Part shown: in pieces, positions 9,161 through 18,330 of the stretch | Numbering within the stretch: position 1 is the stretch's first letter | Layout: every line of letters begins with the position of its first letter | Assembly: GCF_000827885.1 (NCBI RefSeq) | Contig: NZ_JTKH01000021.1 | Location: 124,001 to 188,000, forward strand | Source of the DNA: Vibrio renipiscarius | Lineage (GTDB): Bacteria > Pseudomonadota > Gammaproteobacteria > Enterobacterales > Vibrionaceae | Direction: 5' to 3' | Length of the DNA: 64,000 nucleotides | Translations under genes and position numbers: made by a program | Notes under the pieces: generated by a model | What the model was told of the DNA's origin: nothing | The model's database searches: none | Seen by the model: the letters and a program-made list of their open reading frames with translations, nothing else

Positions 9161-11532
9161 TACCAACTAAAAATATTTTTTAACCATTGTGCAGGCTGAT
9201 TGCTACACTCTTTTTTCCATTGCCCTTGATCATCCCATACTGGCAACGTAAACGCGTTTTCACAATCCAGTACCAAGCCACCCGTCGCGCTTTTTGCAAA
9301 GCCGACGGTCGAGAGATCCTTTGGCCAAGGTAAATTCAATTGCGTGGGAATACGGTGTTGCAAATACTCCGCATAGACACGCAAAGCACCGCTAGACCCT
9401 GTCAGCTTAGTCGATTTGTTATCATCGCGACCAAGCCAAACGGTCGTAACTTCTCGGCCATCAACGCCAACAAACCAGCTGTCTTTAGTGTCGTTACTGG
9501 TCCCGGTTTTTCCTGCCAGTGCCGCCCAAGCAAACTGAGCATTTAAATAACGCCCTGTTCCTTCTGCCACACCACGCTTCATCGCATAGGTTGTTAGCCA
9601 AGCCGCATTTTGATCGACGGTTTGTTTGGCAATGGGCAACGATTGGTACAGCACCTCGCCATCCATATCAACCACTGAACGTAACGCGGATAACTTCGCT
9701 TGTTTCCCCGAGTTAGTGAGCGTTTGATACATCTGTGCGACTTGGAAAGGAGTTAAAGTAAACGATCCTAAGAACATCGATGGCACAGGACGTATTTCTT
9801 TACGATCAATGCCAAGCTTTTCAAACGTATCAATCACATTGGGAATCCCCAACTGCATCCCCAATTGTACCGTCGGTACGTTAAGTGATTTCGCCAACGC
9901 GATATAGAGCGGCACATCCCCACGGAATTTACGATCGTAGTTGCGCGGCGACCATACCTTGCCTTTCGACCCTTTTAGGTTCAGTGGCTTATCATTTAAG
10001 GTACTTGCGAGACTGTATTTCTCAGGCTGCTGTAACGCCGTTAGGTACACGGCAGGCTTCGCCAGTGAGCCAATTTGACGACTGGCGTTTAAGGCACGGT
10101 TAAAACCGTCATAGCCGGTGCGTTTTCCTCCGACCATGGCGCGGATTTCACCGCTATGGCGATCAACCGCAATCGCCGCGCCTTCGAGTTCTTTCCCTGC
10201 CACTTTGGCCAATTGTGGGATTTTGGTTTTAATCGCCGTTTCCAACTCATGTTGTGAAACAGGATCAAGCGAGGTAAAGACTTTTAACCCTTTGTCTGAT
10301 TCAAATGCACTGCCCACTTTTTCTTTTAATTCAATCTGAAGCTGCTGAAAATACGCAGGCTGACGACTCGCGATACGAACATTATCTTGAATATCCAACC
10401 CACGACTGGCCGCATGGTCGAATTCACTTGAGGTTAAGTAGCCTTGTTGCATCATCAAACGTAATACAAGATCACGGCGCTCTTTGGCTCGGTCTGGATA
10501 ACGGACAGGGTTGTAATACGAAGGCCCTTTCACCATCCCCACCAACAACGCAAGTTGATCAATACGCAATTCTTGAATTGGCTGACCAAAGTAAAGGCGC
10601 GCTGCTAAACCAAAACCATGGATCGCTTCACCCCCGCTTTGACCTAAGTAAACTTCATTTAAGTACGCTTCAAGAATGCGGTCTTTGTCGTAACGGTAAT
10701 CAAGAATCACCGCAATATACGCCTCACGAATTTTGCGCCACAAGGTGCGGTCACTGGTCAAAAATAAATTTTTTGCCAGCTGCTGCGTCAACGTACTGCC
10801 CCCTTGAACCGTACGTCCCGCTTTGATATTAACCACCATTGCGCGGGCAATGGCGATAGGCGAAACGCCATCATGTTGATAGAAATCGCGATCTTCCGTC
10901 ACCAATAAGGCATCAACCATCACTTCTGGAAACTGCTCACGGCGAAGAAATAAACGTTGCTCATCACGATTTTTTTCTAGCATACCAAGCATCTTAGGTT
11001 CGATGCGTAGATAGCCCAAATCGCCCGGCTTCTCTAATGATTGAATACGATTCAAACCTGAACTGTCGAAGTGAAACATCACATGGCGATCAGACTCAGG
11101 TCCATCCGTAAACTCAAAAGGACGACGAATCAATTCAATTTTGGTTGAAGAAGAGGAGTATTCGCCCGGGTATTTAGGCTGGTTCACTTTACGATAGTTG
11201 AGTACATCTAGCTCATTGCGAACTTCTTTTAGGCTGATGCCATCCCCCGGAGAAAGATTCAATATTCGGGCATACACAACGGTTGGCAGTTCAAACAACT
11301 GCCCTTCAAATTTTTGTTTTACCAAGCTGTCGAGATACATCCCGACAAAAAACAAGATCGCAAACCCCACCAGGGCAAGTTTCCAAGCTAAGCCCCACAG
11401 CGTTTTTAACCAAGCAGGCGTCGCTGCCCCCTTTTTTTTCTTTTTCGGGGACGTTTTGGCGCGTTTCGCTTTTGGTTTCGCCGCGGATTTTGCAGCCGGT
11501 TTACGCGGCGTTTTACTGTTTTTATCGGTCAT
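9160..11532 (-). CDS. mrcB: Penicillin-binding protein 1B, bifunctional transglycosylase/transpeptidase
   Basis: The 790-residue protein starts with a lysine-rich cytoplasmic tail (repeated KKKK and KPKAKRAK). A membrane segment (about 44-66) and a UB2H domain follow. Then comes a GT51 glycosyltransferase with catalytic Glu213 in TEDRDFYQHDG, and a transpeptidase with Ser489-x-x-Lys492, SLN (549-551) and KTG (675-677). It polymerises and cross-links peptidoglycan at the inner membrane, in E. coli with the activator LpoB, which binds the UB2H domain. It lies 28 bases after hrpB on the same strand, the same neighbour as in E. coli. Its stop overlaps the start of the patatin-like gene. Confidence 0.96.
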   Translation of the reverse strand: MTDKNSKTPRKPAAKSAAKPKAKRAKTSPKKKKKGAATPAWLKTLWGLAWKLALVGFAILFFVGMYLDSLVKQKFEGQLFELPTVVYARILNLSPGDGISLKEVRNELDVLNYRKVNQPKYPGEYSSSSTKIELIRRPFEFTDGPESDRHVMFHFDSSGLNRIQSLEKPGDLGYLRIEPKMLGMLEKNRDEQRLFLRREQFPEVMVDALLVTEDRDFYQHDGVSPIAIARAMVVNIKAGRTVQGGSTLTQQLAKNLFLTSDRTLWRKIREAYIAVILDYRYDKDRILEAYLNEVYLGQSGGEAIHGFGLAARLYFGQPIQELRIDQLALLVGMVKGPSYYNPVRYPDRAKERRDLVLRLMMQQGYLTSSEFDHAASRGLDIQDNVRIASRQPAYFQQLQIELKEKVGSAFESDKGLKVFTSLDPVSQHELETAIKTKIPQLAKVAGKELEGAAIAVDRHSGEIRAMVGGKRTGYDGFNRALNASRQIGSLAKPAVYLTALQQPEKYSLASTLNDKPLNLKGSKGKVWSPRNYDRKFRGDVPLYIALAKSLNVPTVQLGMQLGIPNVIDTFEKLGIDRKEIRPVPSMFLGSFTLTPFQVAQMYQTLTNSGKQAKLSALRSVVDMDGEVLYQSLPIAKQTVDQNAAWLTTYAMKRGVAEGTGRYLNAQFAWAALAGKTGTSNDTKDSWFVGVDGREVTTVWLGRDDNKSTKLTGSSGALRVYAEYLQHRIPTQLNLPWPKDLSTVGFAKSATGGLVLDCENAFTLPVWDDQGQWKKECSNQPAQWLKNIFSW

Positions 11533-11560
11533 GTTTATTGGTCATACTTCATCGAACAAG

Positions 11561-14071
11561 CTACTGATTAAAATGTCTTTTGGTTTTCGTGGTGGCCACA
11601 TGGTTCGCAGGGTCATCAGGCCAAACATGCTTAGGATAACGACCTTTCATCTCTTTTTTAACTTCTTGGTACGCTCCTGACCAAAAACTTGCAAGATTAC
11701 TGGTCAACTGCAATGGACGCTGCGCCGGAGAAAGCAGCTCTAACACGACGGTTTTTCGCCCTTGGGCGACGGTCGGGGATTGTTGTTCCCCAAAAACTTC
11801 CTGCATTCGAACAGACAATACTGGGTCACGGCCAACTTGATAACGGATCTTCTTTTTACTGCCCGTGGGTAAGGTGTAATCTTTTGGCAGCCATTGGTCG
11901 ATTTCTTGATTGAGCGGCCAGCCAAGGTAAGCCATAAGCGCTTCCGTCAAATTGACTTGGCTAAGTGCTTTGACAGAACGGACGCCCACTAAATACGGGG
12001 CTAACCATTGTTCTAAATTCGCTAATAAGGCTTCGTCATCGAATGACGGCCACGCTTGCTCTGGCAACCATTCGCACCCGCAGCGCAACCGAGCCAATAG
12101 TTCAGTGGCGGAATCGGTCCAATGTAAGCATTGTAACCCTTGGCGACGAACATAATTGAGCAGTGCCTCACTCATTTTATCGGCCGATGGTTCGGCCATC
12201 ATGCGCGATTCAATGGTCAAATTCGCCCATTGGGTTCGCTCTTCAGCAATGAGCTTACCGCGCTTTTCATCCCAATCGACCACCTGCTGCTGAATGAACT
12301 TTGTTGGCAATGCATTTTGCAAGCGATTGATATCCAGATCGATGGCCAAGTAGATCATCGCAGCATCTGCTTGGCTGCGCATCAAATCAATCACGACGAG
12401 ATAATCACTGGCAGCCAAAGGCTCATCATCACGTACCTGTGCGCCATGGCCATTCGCTAATAAATAACGGCCACCTTGCTTACTGCGACTCTGTGCAACA
12501 CGGTCAGGATAGGCCAACGCCAACACCAACGCCGTCTGCATCTCATCGATTTCCGTCAGCGCAAAAGTGACACCCAACTTACGTGCCAAATTTTGTGCTC
12601 TCACCTCGACAATACGTTGCTTGCTGTGTTTTTTCGCTTTCAGACGTTGGACGGAGTGCGCAAAATCCACCACGTTACGCTCAGGCTCTTCAAGCAATGC
12701 GGCAACCGATAAGGCCGTACTTAGCCAAGGTTTGGGTCTACCATGACCCAATTGCATGGTTTGCACTAACATTGCCGCGGTACGAGGCTCTAAGCCCAGC
12801 TTTTGAGCGCTTTGCCCCATTGGGGTCAACTGATGTTTTTCATCCAACAAACCAAGCGCGATCAGCAAGTTTCTCGCCTGTGCCATCGCACTGCTTGGCG
12901 GCACATCTAACCAATTGAGTTCACTGGCATCAAGGCAACCCCACTGGGCCAACTCCATCGCTAATGAGGAAAGATCGGAATGTACAATTTCTGCGGCCGG
13001 CACGTAGGGTTGTTGTGTCAGTTGAGATTCACTGTATAAGCGCAGACAAAGACCCGCCTCGATACGACCCGCGCGCCCTGCACGCTGTTCGGCAGAAGAT
13101 TGTGCAATACGGGTTTGCTCAAGCTTAGTGATGCCGGTTTTGAGATCAAACCTCGCGACACGCTCTAAACCGGAATCCACCACCATGCGAATACCTTCAA
13201 TCGTTAACGAGGTTTCTGCAATATTGGTGGCCAGTACCACTTTGCGACGGCCGACTGGAGAGGGTTGAATGGCGGCTTGTTGCTGTGCAACACTCAATTG
13301 ACCATATAACGGGCATACATCCACATCACTTGGTAATTGACTGAGGCGCTCTTGCAACTGATGGATACTGCCAACACCAGGCAAAAACGCCAATAACGAG
13401 CCGGACTCACTGACCATCAATTGATGAATGTGTTTGGCCATAATATCGACAAAACGATCATTGGCCTTTAACGGGGCATAGCGAAACTCAACAGGATAAC
13501 TTCGGCCTTGCGATTCAACATAGCGGGCCTGCGGCATTAAACGAGTCAACGCCTGTTGCTCAAGCGTTGCCGACATCACCACCAACTTCAGATCGTCACG
13601 CAGCGCCTCTTGAATCTCTAAACACAGCGCCAGACCAATATCTGCGTGAATACTCCGCTCGTGAAATTCATCAAAAATCACCAGATCAATACCATTGAGT
13701 TCCGGATCGCTTTGAATCATACGAGTCATGATCCCCTCAGTCACGATTTCCAACTGCGTTTCTTGGCTGACTTTCGTTTCACCACGAACACGATAGCCCA
13801 CTCGCTGCCCAACACTTTCACCAAGTTGCTGAGCCAAATAACGAGCAATATTACGCGCAGCCAAACGGCGCGGTTCCAGCATGATAATTTTCCCTTGAAC
13901 GACCTTCTCTTTTAATAATCGTAACGGGAAATAAGTCGATTTACCGGCACCGGGTGCCGCTTTCAAAATCAGCTGAGAACAATCGCGAACACCCGAGAGT
14001 AATTCAGGCATCACGCCTTCAATTGGCAGTTGTGACAATGGATACGCCTTATGATGTAATGAAGGCCACAT
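11561..14071 (-). CDS. hrpB: ATP-dependent RNA helicase HrpB
   Basis: An 836-residue DEAH-box helicase. Visible motifs are Walker A in KAAPGAGKST (about residue 40), the DEFH box in FDEFHERS, the SAT motif in VMSATLEQ, and motif VI in QRAGRAGR. The C-terminal HrpB domain is complete, so the length fits the family (E. coli about 810-825). Its cellular role is poorly defined even in E. coli. The gene is divergent from sfsA, with only 28 bases between the start codons, and is probably the first gene of the hrpB-mrcB-patatin transcription unit. Confidence 0.95.
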   Translation of the reverse strand: MWPSLHHKAYPLSQLPIEGVMPELLSGVRDCSQLILKAAPGAGKSTYFPLRLLKEKVVQGKIIMLEPRRLAARNIARYLAQQLGESVGQRVGYRVRGETKVSQETQLEIVTEGIMTRMIQSDPELNGIDLVIFDEFHERSIHADIGLALCLEIQEALRDDLKLVVMSATLEQQALTRLMPQARYVESQGRSYPVEFRYAPLKANDRFVDIMAKHIHQLMVSESGSLLAFLPGVGSIHQLQERLSQLPSDVDVCPLYGQLSVAQQQAAIQPSPVGRRKVVLATNIAETSLTIEGIRMVVDSGLERVARFDLKTGITKLEQTRIAQSSAEQRAGRAGRIEAGLCLRLYSESQLTQQPYVPAAEIVHSDLSSLAMELAQWGCLDASELNWLDVPPSSAMAQARNLLIALGLLDEKHQLTPMGQSAQKLGLEPRTAAMLVQTMQLGHGRPKPWLSTALSVAALLEEPERNVVDFAHSVQRLKAKKHSKQRIVEVRAQNLARKLGVTFALTEIDEMQTALVLALAYPDRVAQSRSKQGGRYLLANGHGAQVRDDEPLAASDYLVVIDLMRSQADAAMIYLAIDLDINRLQNALPTKFIQQQVVDWDEKRGKLIAEERTQWANLTIESRMMAEPSADKMSEALLNYVRRQGLQCLHWTDSATELLARLRCGCEWLPEQAWPSFDDEALLANLEQWLAPYLVGVRSVKALSQVNLTEALMAYLGWPLNQEIDQWLPKDYTLPTGSKKKIRYQVGRDPVLSVRMQEVFGEQQSPTVAQGRKTVVLELLSPAQRPLQLTSNLASFWSGAYQEVKKEMKGRYPKHVWPDDPANHVATTKTKRHFNQ

Positions 14072-14099
14072 TGTATAGAAGAATCGCAGTCAGACCAAA

Positions 14100-14819
14100 A
14101 TGAAGTTCCTCCCTCCTCTAGAGTCCGCTACGCTATTAAAGCGTTATAAACGCTTCTTGGCCGACATCCAATTGGATGACGGTAGTGAACGTACCATCCA
14201 TTGCGCCAATACCGGAGCGATGACTGGCTGCGCAACACCCGGTGATAAAGTGTGGTTTTCAACATCGGATAACCCAAAAAGAAAATACCCAAATAGCTGG
14301 GAGTTGAGCGAAACCACATCCGGGCATCGTATATGTATTAATACTGCGCGAGCCAATCAATTAGCCGTTGAAGGGATCGAGCAAGGGGTTATCGCAGAAT
14401 TACGGAATTACGAGCAACTTCAAACTGAGGTGAAATACGGTCAAGAGAATAGCCGAATTGATATTTTGCTCCGAGATCCACAAAAACCAATCTGCTATGT
14501 AGAAGTAAAAAGTGTGACGTTATTAGCTGATGGCACCGAGGGACAGGGCTACTTCCCTGACGCAGTGACAACGCGAGGCCAAAAACACCTACGTGAATTG
14601 GCGGAAATGGCGAAAAATGGGAACCGATCTGTACTTTTATTTATTGTTTTACATTCAGGGATTGAAAAAGTATCTCCTGCACACCATATAGACGCCAACT
14701 ATTCACATTTACTAAAAATTGCAATTGAACAAGGAGTGGAAGTCTTGTGCTATAAGGCGCAGCTTTCAGAAAGTGAGATAAAGCTCATTAACGCAGTGGA
14801 ATTTAACTATCCACAATAA
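14100..14819 (+). CDS. sfsA: SfsA family protein (sugar fermentation stimulation protein)
   Basis: A 239-residue protein of the SfsA family, recognised by its start [22 protein letters not shown] and by [22 protein letters not shown] and [13 protein letters not shown]. The E..D..E-VK arrangement resembles a restriction-nuclease fold. In E. coli it was linked to maltose metabolism and to nucleic-acid binding, but the exact function is not settled. It sits directly upstream of dksA, as in E. coli. The intervening region holds a separate dksA promoter, so the two are not obligately co-transcribed. Confidence 0.93.
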   Translation: MKFLPPLESATLLKRYKRFLADIQLDDGSERTIHCANTGAMTGCATPGDKVWFSTSDNPKRKYPNSWELSETTSGHRICINTARANQLAVEGIEQGVIAELRNYEQLQTEVKYGQENSRIDILLRDPQKPICYVEVKSVTLLADGTEGQGYFPDAVTTRGQKHLRELAEMAKNGNRSVLLFIVLHSGIEKVSPAHHIDANYSHLLKIAIEQGVEVLCYKAQLSESEIKLINAVEFNYPQ

Positions 14820-14865
14820 AAAGTGATGCCGTCTTCACATTGACAATAACTTTACGCAACAGTGT

Positions 14866-14894
14866 TTGCCTCCTAAAGTTCTTTTTGCTATAGA
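14866..14894 (+). promoter_or_regulatory. Probable sigma-70 promoter of dksA
   Basis: TTGCCT (14866-14871) and TATAGA (14889-14894) are separated by exactly 17 bases, about 55 bases before the dksA start codon. Both boxes match the consensus well at the ideal spacing. A TTGACA at 14840 has no suitable -10 box. Confidence 0.6.
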
Positions 14895-14948
14895 TACCCG
14901 CCTTAAATTAGCTGCTCAAGCAGTTGACTAGGTGTTAGGAGATACTGC

Positions 14949-15392
14949 ATGTCAGAATTAAAGAAAAAAGCGATAGGCATCCTAGCCATTGCAGGCGTTG
15001 AACCTTATCAAGAAAAGCCAGGTGAAGAGTACATGTCACCTGAACAAATGGCTCACTTTAACAAGATTTTACAAGCTTGGCGCAACCAGCTAAGACACGA
15101 AGTTGATCGCACAGTTCATCATATGCAAGATGAAGCGGCTAACTTCCCTGATCCCGTTGATCGCGCTTCGCAAGAAGAATTCAGCTTAGAACTACGCAAC
15201 CGTGACCGTGAGCGTCGTTTGATCAAGAAAATCGAAAAAACATTAACGAAAATCGAAGAAGACGATTTTGGTTTCTGCGAATCTTGTGGCGTAGAAATTG
15301 GCGTTCGTCGTTTAGAAGCTCGCCCAACTGCAGACCTTTGTATCGACTGTAAGACTCTTGCAGAGATGAAAGAAAAGCAGATGCAAGGTTAA
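14949..15392 (+). CDS. dksA: RNA polymerase-binding transcription factor DksA
   Basis: The 147-residue protein binds the RNA polymerase secondary channel and, with ppGpp, represses rRNA promoters and activates amino-acid promoters. It shows the long coiled coil with tip acidic residues (Asp68 and Asp71 in FPDPVDRA) and the four-cysteine zinc finger (Cys110, Cys113, Cys131, Cys134). The final third is nearly identical to E. coli DksA. A ribosome site (TTAGGAG) precedes the start. A perfect terminator follows, and gluQ comes next, as in E. coli. Confidence 0.98.
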   Translation: MSELKKKAIGILAIAGVEPYQEKPGEEYMSPEQMAHFNKILQAWRNQLRHEVDRTVHHMQDEAANFPDPVDRASQEEFSLELRNRDRERRLIKKIEKTLTKIEEDDFGFCESCGVEIGVRRLEARPTADLCIDCKTLAEMKEKQMQG

Positions 15393-15412
15393 TCATTGCA
15401 AGCCATTAAATG

Positions 15413-15439
15413 AAAAGGGAGCATATATGCTCCCTTTTT
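15413..15439 (+). terminator. dksA terminator
   Basis: AAAAGGGAGCATA and TATGCTCCCTTTT are perfectly complementary and are followed by more T residues, 20 bases after the dksA stop. The hairpin overlaps the upstream in-frame ATG of gluQ at 15427, which argues against that ATG being the start. In E. coli readthrough of the dksA terminator limits gluQ expression, and the same layout is present here. Confidence 0.88.
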
Positions 15440-15468
15440 GGTTTTTAACATTTTTATCTGGTTTCACT

Positions 15469-16359
15469 ATGAGTTACATCGGTCGCTTTGCCCCTTCCCC
15501 TTCTGGCCCACTCCATTTCGGATCTCTGGTTGCCGCACTTGGCAGTTATTTTCAAGCCAAAGCGAATCATGGCCAATGGCTGGTGAGAATTGAAGACATT
15601 GACCCGCCAAGAGAAATGCAGGGCGCATCGGATCTTATCTTGCGAACGTTAGAGGCTTATCAACTGCATTGGGATGGTGAGGTGGTTTATCAAAGCCAGC
15701 GTCATCAACTGTACCAAGACCAAATAGAAGCCTGGCTCATTAGCGGCCAAGCCTATTATTGCCAATGCAGTCGAAAAGAGATCAAACAAGCGGGAGGCTT
15801 CTATTTAGGCACTTGCCGCGATCTTAAACTCTCCACACAAACGCCGTGTGCGATTCGCCTGCGTATGACCGAGCCCGTCTACGATTTTATCGATCAAAAA
15901 CATGGTCAACTGACGATCCCTAAAGCGCTGGCAAATGAAGATTTTATTATAAAACGTCGGGATGGCTTATTTGCCTATAACCTTGCGGTAGTATTAGACG
16001 ATATTGACCAAGGTATCACTGAGGTTGTGCGCGGTGCCGACTTGATTGAACCAACCGGAAGACAAATCAGTCTGTATCAAATGCTAGGAAAAACCCCGGT
16101 CAGCTATCTTCACTTACCCTTAGCACTAGGCGATAATGGTCAAAAATTATCTAAACAAAATCATGCGCCAGCGGTTGATAATCTCAACCCTAAACCGGCC
16201 TTATTAGAAGCCATGCACTTTTTAGGCTTTGATTTAGATAAAGATTTAGACAAAGCTTCTTTAACAGAAATCATCCATTGGGGTGTACAAAACTGGCATA
16301 CTAAGCAATTGCCGAACACAACCGAGATCACACCAAGATTCTCAAATCGGCCTTGTTAA
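15469..16359 (+). CDS. gluQ: Glutamyl-Q tRNA(Asp) synthetase
   Basis: A 296-residue truncated glutamyl-tRNA synthetase paralogue without an anticodon-binding domain. It attaches glutamate to queuosine in tRNA-Asp. Signatures are GRFAPSPSGPLHFGSL (HIGH-like), a zinc site with cysteines in CQCSR and GTC, and KLSKQN (KMSKS-like). I start it at 15469 (MSYIGRFAPSP) because this matches the family start and because the earlier in-frame ATG at 15427 lies inside the dksA terminator. It probably depends on readthrough from dksA. Confidence 0.93.
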   Translation: MSYIGRFAPSPSGPLHFGSLVAALGSYFQAKANHGQWLVRIEDIDPPREMQGASDLILRTLEAYQLHWDGEVVYQSQRHQLYQDQIEAWLISGQAYYCQCSRKEIKQAGGFYLGTCRDLKLSTQTPCAIRLRMTEPVYDFIDQKHGQLTIPKALANEDFIIKRRDGLFAYNLAVVLDDIDQGITEVVRGADLIEPTGRQISLYQMLGKTPVSYLHLPLALGDNGQKLSKQNHAPAVDNLNPKPALLEAMHFLGFDLDKDLDKASLTEIIHWGVQNWHTKQLPNTTEITPRFSNRPC

Positions 16360-16374
16360 GCTATTATTAGCCGC

Positions 16375-16400
16375 AAATTCGCCCTTGGGCGCCAGAATTT
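16375..16400 (+). other. Bulged hairpin between gluQ and pcnB
   Basis: AAATTC-GCCC pairs with GGGC-(GCCA)-GAATTT, giving ten pairs with a 4-base bulge and a TT loop. No T-run follows, so it is not a good terminator. It immediately precedes two minicistrons leading into pcnB and may affect their translation. Confidence 0.4.
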
Positions 16401-16401
16401 A

Positions 16402-16425
16402 ATGGAAACAGAAGCGGTGGAATGA
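16402..16425 (+). CDS. Candidate 7-codon minicistron upstream of pcnB
   Basis: ATG at 16402 opens METEAVE and then TGA. The stop overlaps the next ATG as ATGA. No good ribosome site precedes it, and such short frames arise by chance. It is listed because it is the first link of a chain of overlaps ending at pcnB. Confidence 0.2.
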   Translation: METEAVE

Positions 16426-16448
16426 CCGATTTTGTCAAAAGCACATGA
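16422..16448 (+). CDS. Candidate 8-codon leader minicistron overlapping the pcnB start
   Basis: ATG at 16422 opens MTDFVKST and ends in TGA, which overlaps the pcnB ATG in an ATGA. GGTGGA just before this ATG resembles a ribosome site, although it is close, whereas pcnB's own start has no recognisable one. Translational coupling into pcnB is therefore plausible. Expression is not proven. Confidence 0.35.
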   Translation: MTDFVKST

Positions 16449-17821
16449 ATAAAAACGATTATACACCAAGCGAGCCAACTAGCTTTCCGGAGCTCGCTCT
16501 AAATATTATTACTCGAGAAGAGCACAATATTTCGCGCAAGCAAATCAGTGACAATGCACTGAAGGTGCTATACCGACTTCATGGTGCAGGTTTTGATGCC
16601 TTTCTTGTCGGGGGCGGCGTTCGCGACTTATTGTTACGCCACTCGCCAAAAGACTTTGATATCGCCACAAATGCGACACCAGAGCAGATTCGTAGTCTGT
16701 TTAAAAACTGCCGCCTGATCGGTCGCCGTTTTCGTCTTGCGCATATTATGTTTGGCCGCGATATTATTGAAGTTGCGACGTTCCGTGGTCATCACCAAGA
16801 ACCAAACAAAAATATTGCAGCACAATCAAAAGAAGGCATGTTACTCCGTGACAATGTCTACGGCTCTATCGATGAAGATGCAGAACGTCGTGATTTCACG
16901 ATCAATGCGATGTACTACAACATCGATAATTTTGCCATTCATGATTATGCTCGTGGCAACGAAGATCTTGAAGACAAACTGGTTCGCCTAATTGGTGACC
17001 CTGAAACACGTTACCGTGAAGATCCCGTGCGCATGTTGCGCGCTATTCGTTTTGCCGTAAAACTCGATTTTGATATCGAAGAAGATACTGCTGCGCCAAT
17101 CGAAGAATTAGCACACCTGCTGAAAGAAATCCCATCAGCTCGTTTGTATGAAGAATCGCTAAAAATGCTACAAACAGGCTACGGCCTAGAAACGTACCAT
17201 TTGATGCGCGAGTACAACCTATTCCAGCCATTGTTCCCAACGGTTTCAGAGTTCTTCACTGAAGATTACGCATCGAAAGCAGAAGAAATGTTGGATTTGG
17301 TACTCGATTCGACTGACCAGAGAATTGAAGAAGGTAAACGCGTTAACCCTGCGTTTATGTTTGCTGCGATGCTGTGGTACCCACTGCAAGCCAAAGCTGA
17401 AGAGTTGATGGAAACGCGCAAACTGTGTGATTACGATGCCATTATGGAAGCGAGCAACATCATTCTTGATGAGCAAGTTCGTACCATCGCGATTCCACGC
17501 CGTCATACCGCAACCATTCGTGAAATTTGGCAGCTACAAATGCGTTTGCCTCGCCGCAATGGTAAACGAGCGTTCCGCTTAATGGAGCTAAACAAGTTCC
17601 GTGCGGGTTACGATTTTCTTGAAATGCGTGCGGAAGTGGAAGGTGGCGAAACCGAGAAACTGGCGAAGTGGTGGAATAAATTCCAAAACTCCGGCCGTAA
17701 CATTCGCCAAGAAATGGCCGCAGAACTCGACAATGAACCTGCCGCAAAAAGCGGTCAGCGTCGTCGCAAAAGCAGCAGCCGTAACCGACGCCCTAGTCGC
17801 AAAAGTAACAGCGCATCATGA
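16445..17821 (+). CDS. pcnB: Poly(A) polymerase I
   Basis: A 458-residue nucleotidyltransferase that adds poly(A) tails to RNA and so promotes decay. The catalytic head shows VGGGVRDLLL and KDFDIATNATPEQ (about residues 55-85). The RNA-binding middle and a very basic C-terminal tail (SGQRRRKSSSRNRRPSRKS) follow. The protein aligns with E. coli PcnB from ISRKQISDNALKVLYRLH onwards. E. coli pcnB starts from a weak AUU codon, but here no AUU is in frame and the only reasonable start is ATG 16445, which lacks a clear ribosome site. The stop overlaps the folK start (ATGA). Confidence 0.95.
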   Translation: MNKNDYTPSEPTSFPELALNIITREEHNISRKQISDNALKVLYRLHGAGFDAFLVGGGVRDLLLRHSPKDFDIATNATPEQIRSLFKNCRLIGRRFRLAHIMFGRDIIEVATFRGHHQEPNKNIAAQSKEGMLLRDNVYGSIDEDAERRDFTINAMYYNIDNFAIHDYARGNEDLEDKLVRLIGDPETRYREDPVRMLRAIRFAVKLDFDIEEDTAAPIEELAHLLKEIPSARLYEESLKMLQTGYGLETYHLMREYNLFQPLFPTVSEFFTEDYASKAEEMLDLVLDSTDQRIEEGKRVNPAFMFAAMLWYPLQAKAEELMETRKLCDYDAIMEASNIILDEQVRTIAIPRRHTATIREIWQLQMRLPRRNGKRAFRLMELNKFRAGYDFLEMRAEVEGGETEKLAKWWNKFQNSGRNIRQEMAAELDNEPAAKSGQRRRKSSSRNRRPSRKSNSAS

Positions 17822-18303
17822 TCGTTGCCTATATTGCTGTCGGCAGTAATATGGCCGATCCGGTCGCGCAAGCGAATGACGCCATTGAAGCGTTAAAACA
17901 GTTACCTAGATCAGAGTTTATTCAGGCCTCTATGCTATATAGTAGCACCCCAATGGGGCCACAGAACCAGCCTGATTACATCAATGCGGTTGTGGCAATT
18001 CAAACCGAATTAACACCTCTTGAGCTACTCGATTGCACTCAAGCAATCGAGCTTGAACAAGGGCGTGTCCGTAAAGATGAGCGTTGGGGACCAAGAACCC
18101 TCGATCTCGACATCCTACTTTACGGCAATGAGAATATCGATTCAGAGCGGTTAACCGTTCCACATTATGGAATGCGTGAAAGAGAATTTGTCCTCTACCC
18201 GCTCGCTGAAATCACCCCTAATTTAACGCTCCCCGATGGGACTGAGCTTGCTCAACTACTCAATAGTGTTGACCGCAATGGACTCAGAATTTGGCAAGCA
18301 TAG
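17818..18303 (+). CDS. folK: 2-amino-4-hydroxy-6-hydroxymethyldihydropteridine pyrophosphokinase
   Basis: The 161-residue HPPK transfers pyrophosphate from ATP to the pterin in folate synthesis. The family signature RWGPRTLDLDILLYG is intact (about residues 85-99), and the start IAYIAVGSNMADP fits. The ATG overlaps the pcnB stop by ATGA, so translation is coupled. panB follows 27 bases later, giving the conserved pcnB-folK-panB-panC order. Confidence 0.96.
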   Translation: MIVAYIAVGSNMADPVAQANDAIEALKQLPRSEFIQASMLYSSTPMGPQNQPDYINAVVAIQTELTPLELLDCTQAIELEQGRVRKDERWGPRTLDLDILLYGNENIDSERLTVPHYGMREREFVLYPLAEITPNLTLPDGTELAQLLNSVDRNGLRIWQA

Positions 18304-18330
18304 CCAGCCAGCTCCTAGCAAGGAATATTA

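Noticed and set aside
15427..15468. Extra 14-codon start of gluQ
   Set aside because: This ATG is inside the dksA terminator stem, and the family start motif begins at 15469.
16400..16444. AUU start for pcnB as in E. coli
   Set aside because: The ATT at 16429 is out of frame with pcnB, and the in-frame sequence upstream to the stop at 16400 has no accepted start codon.
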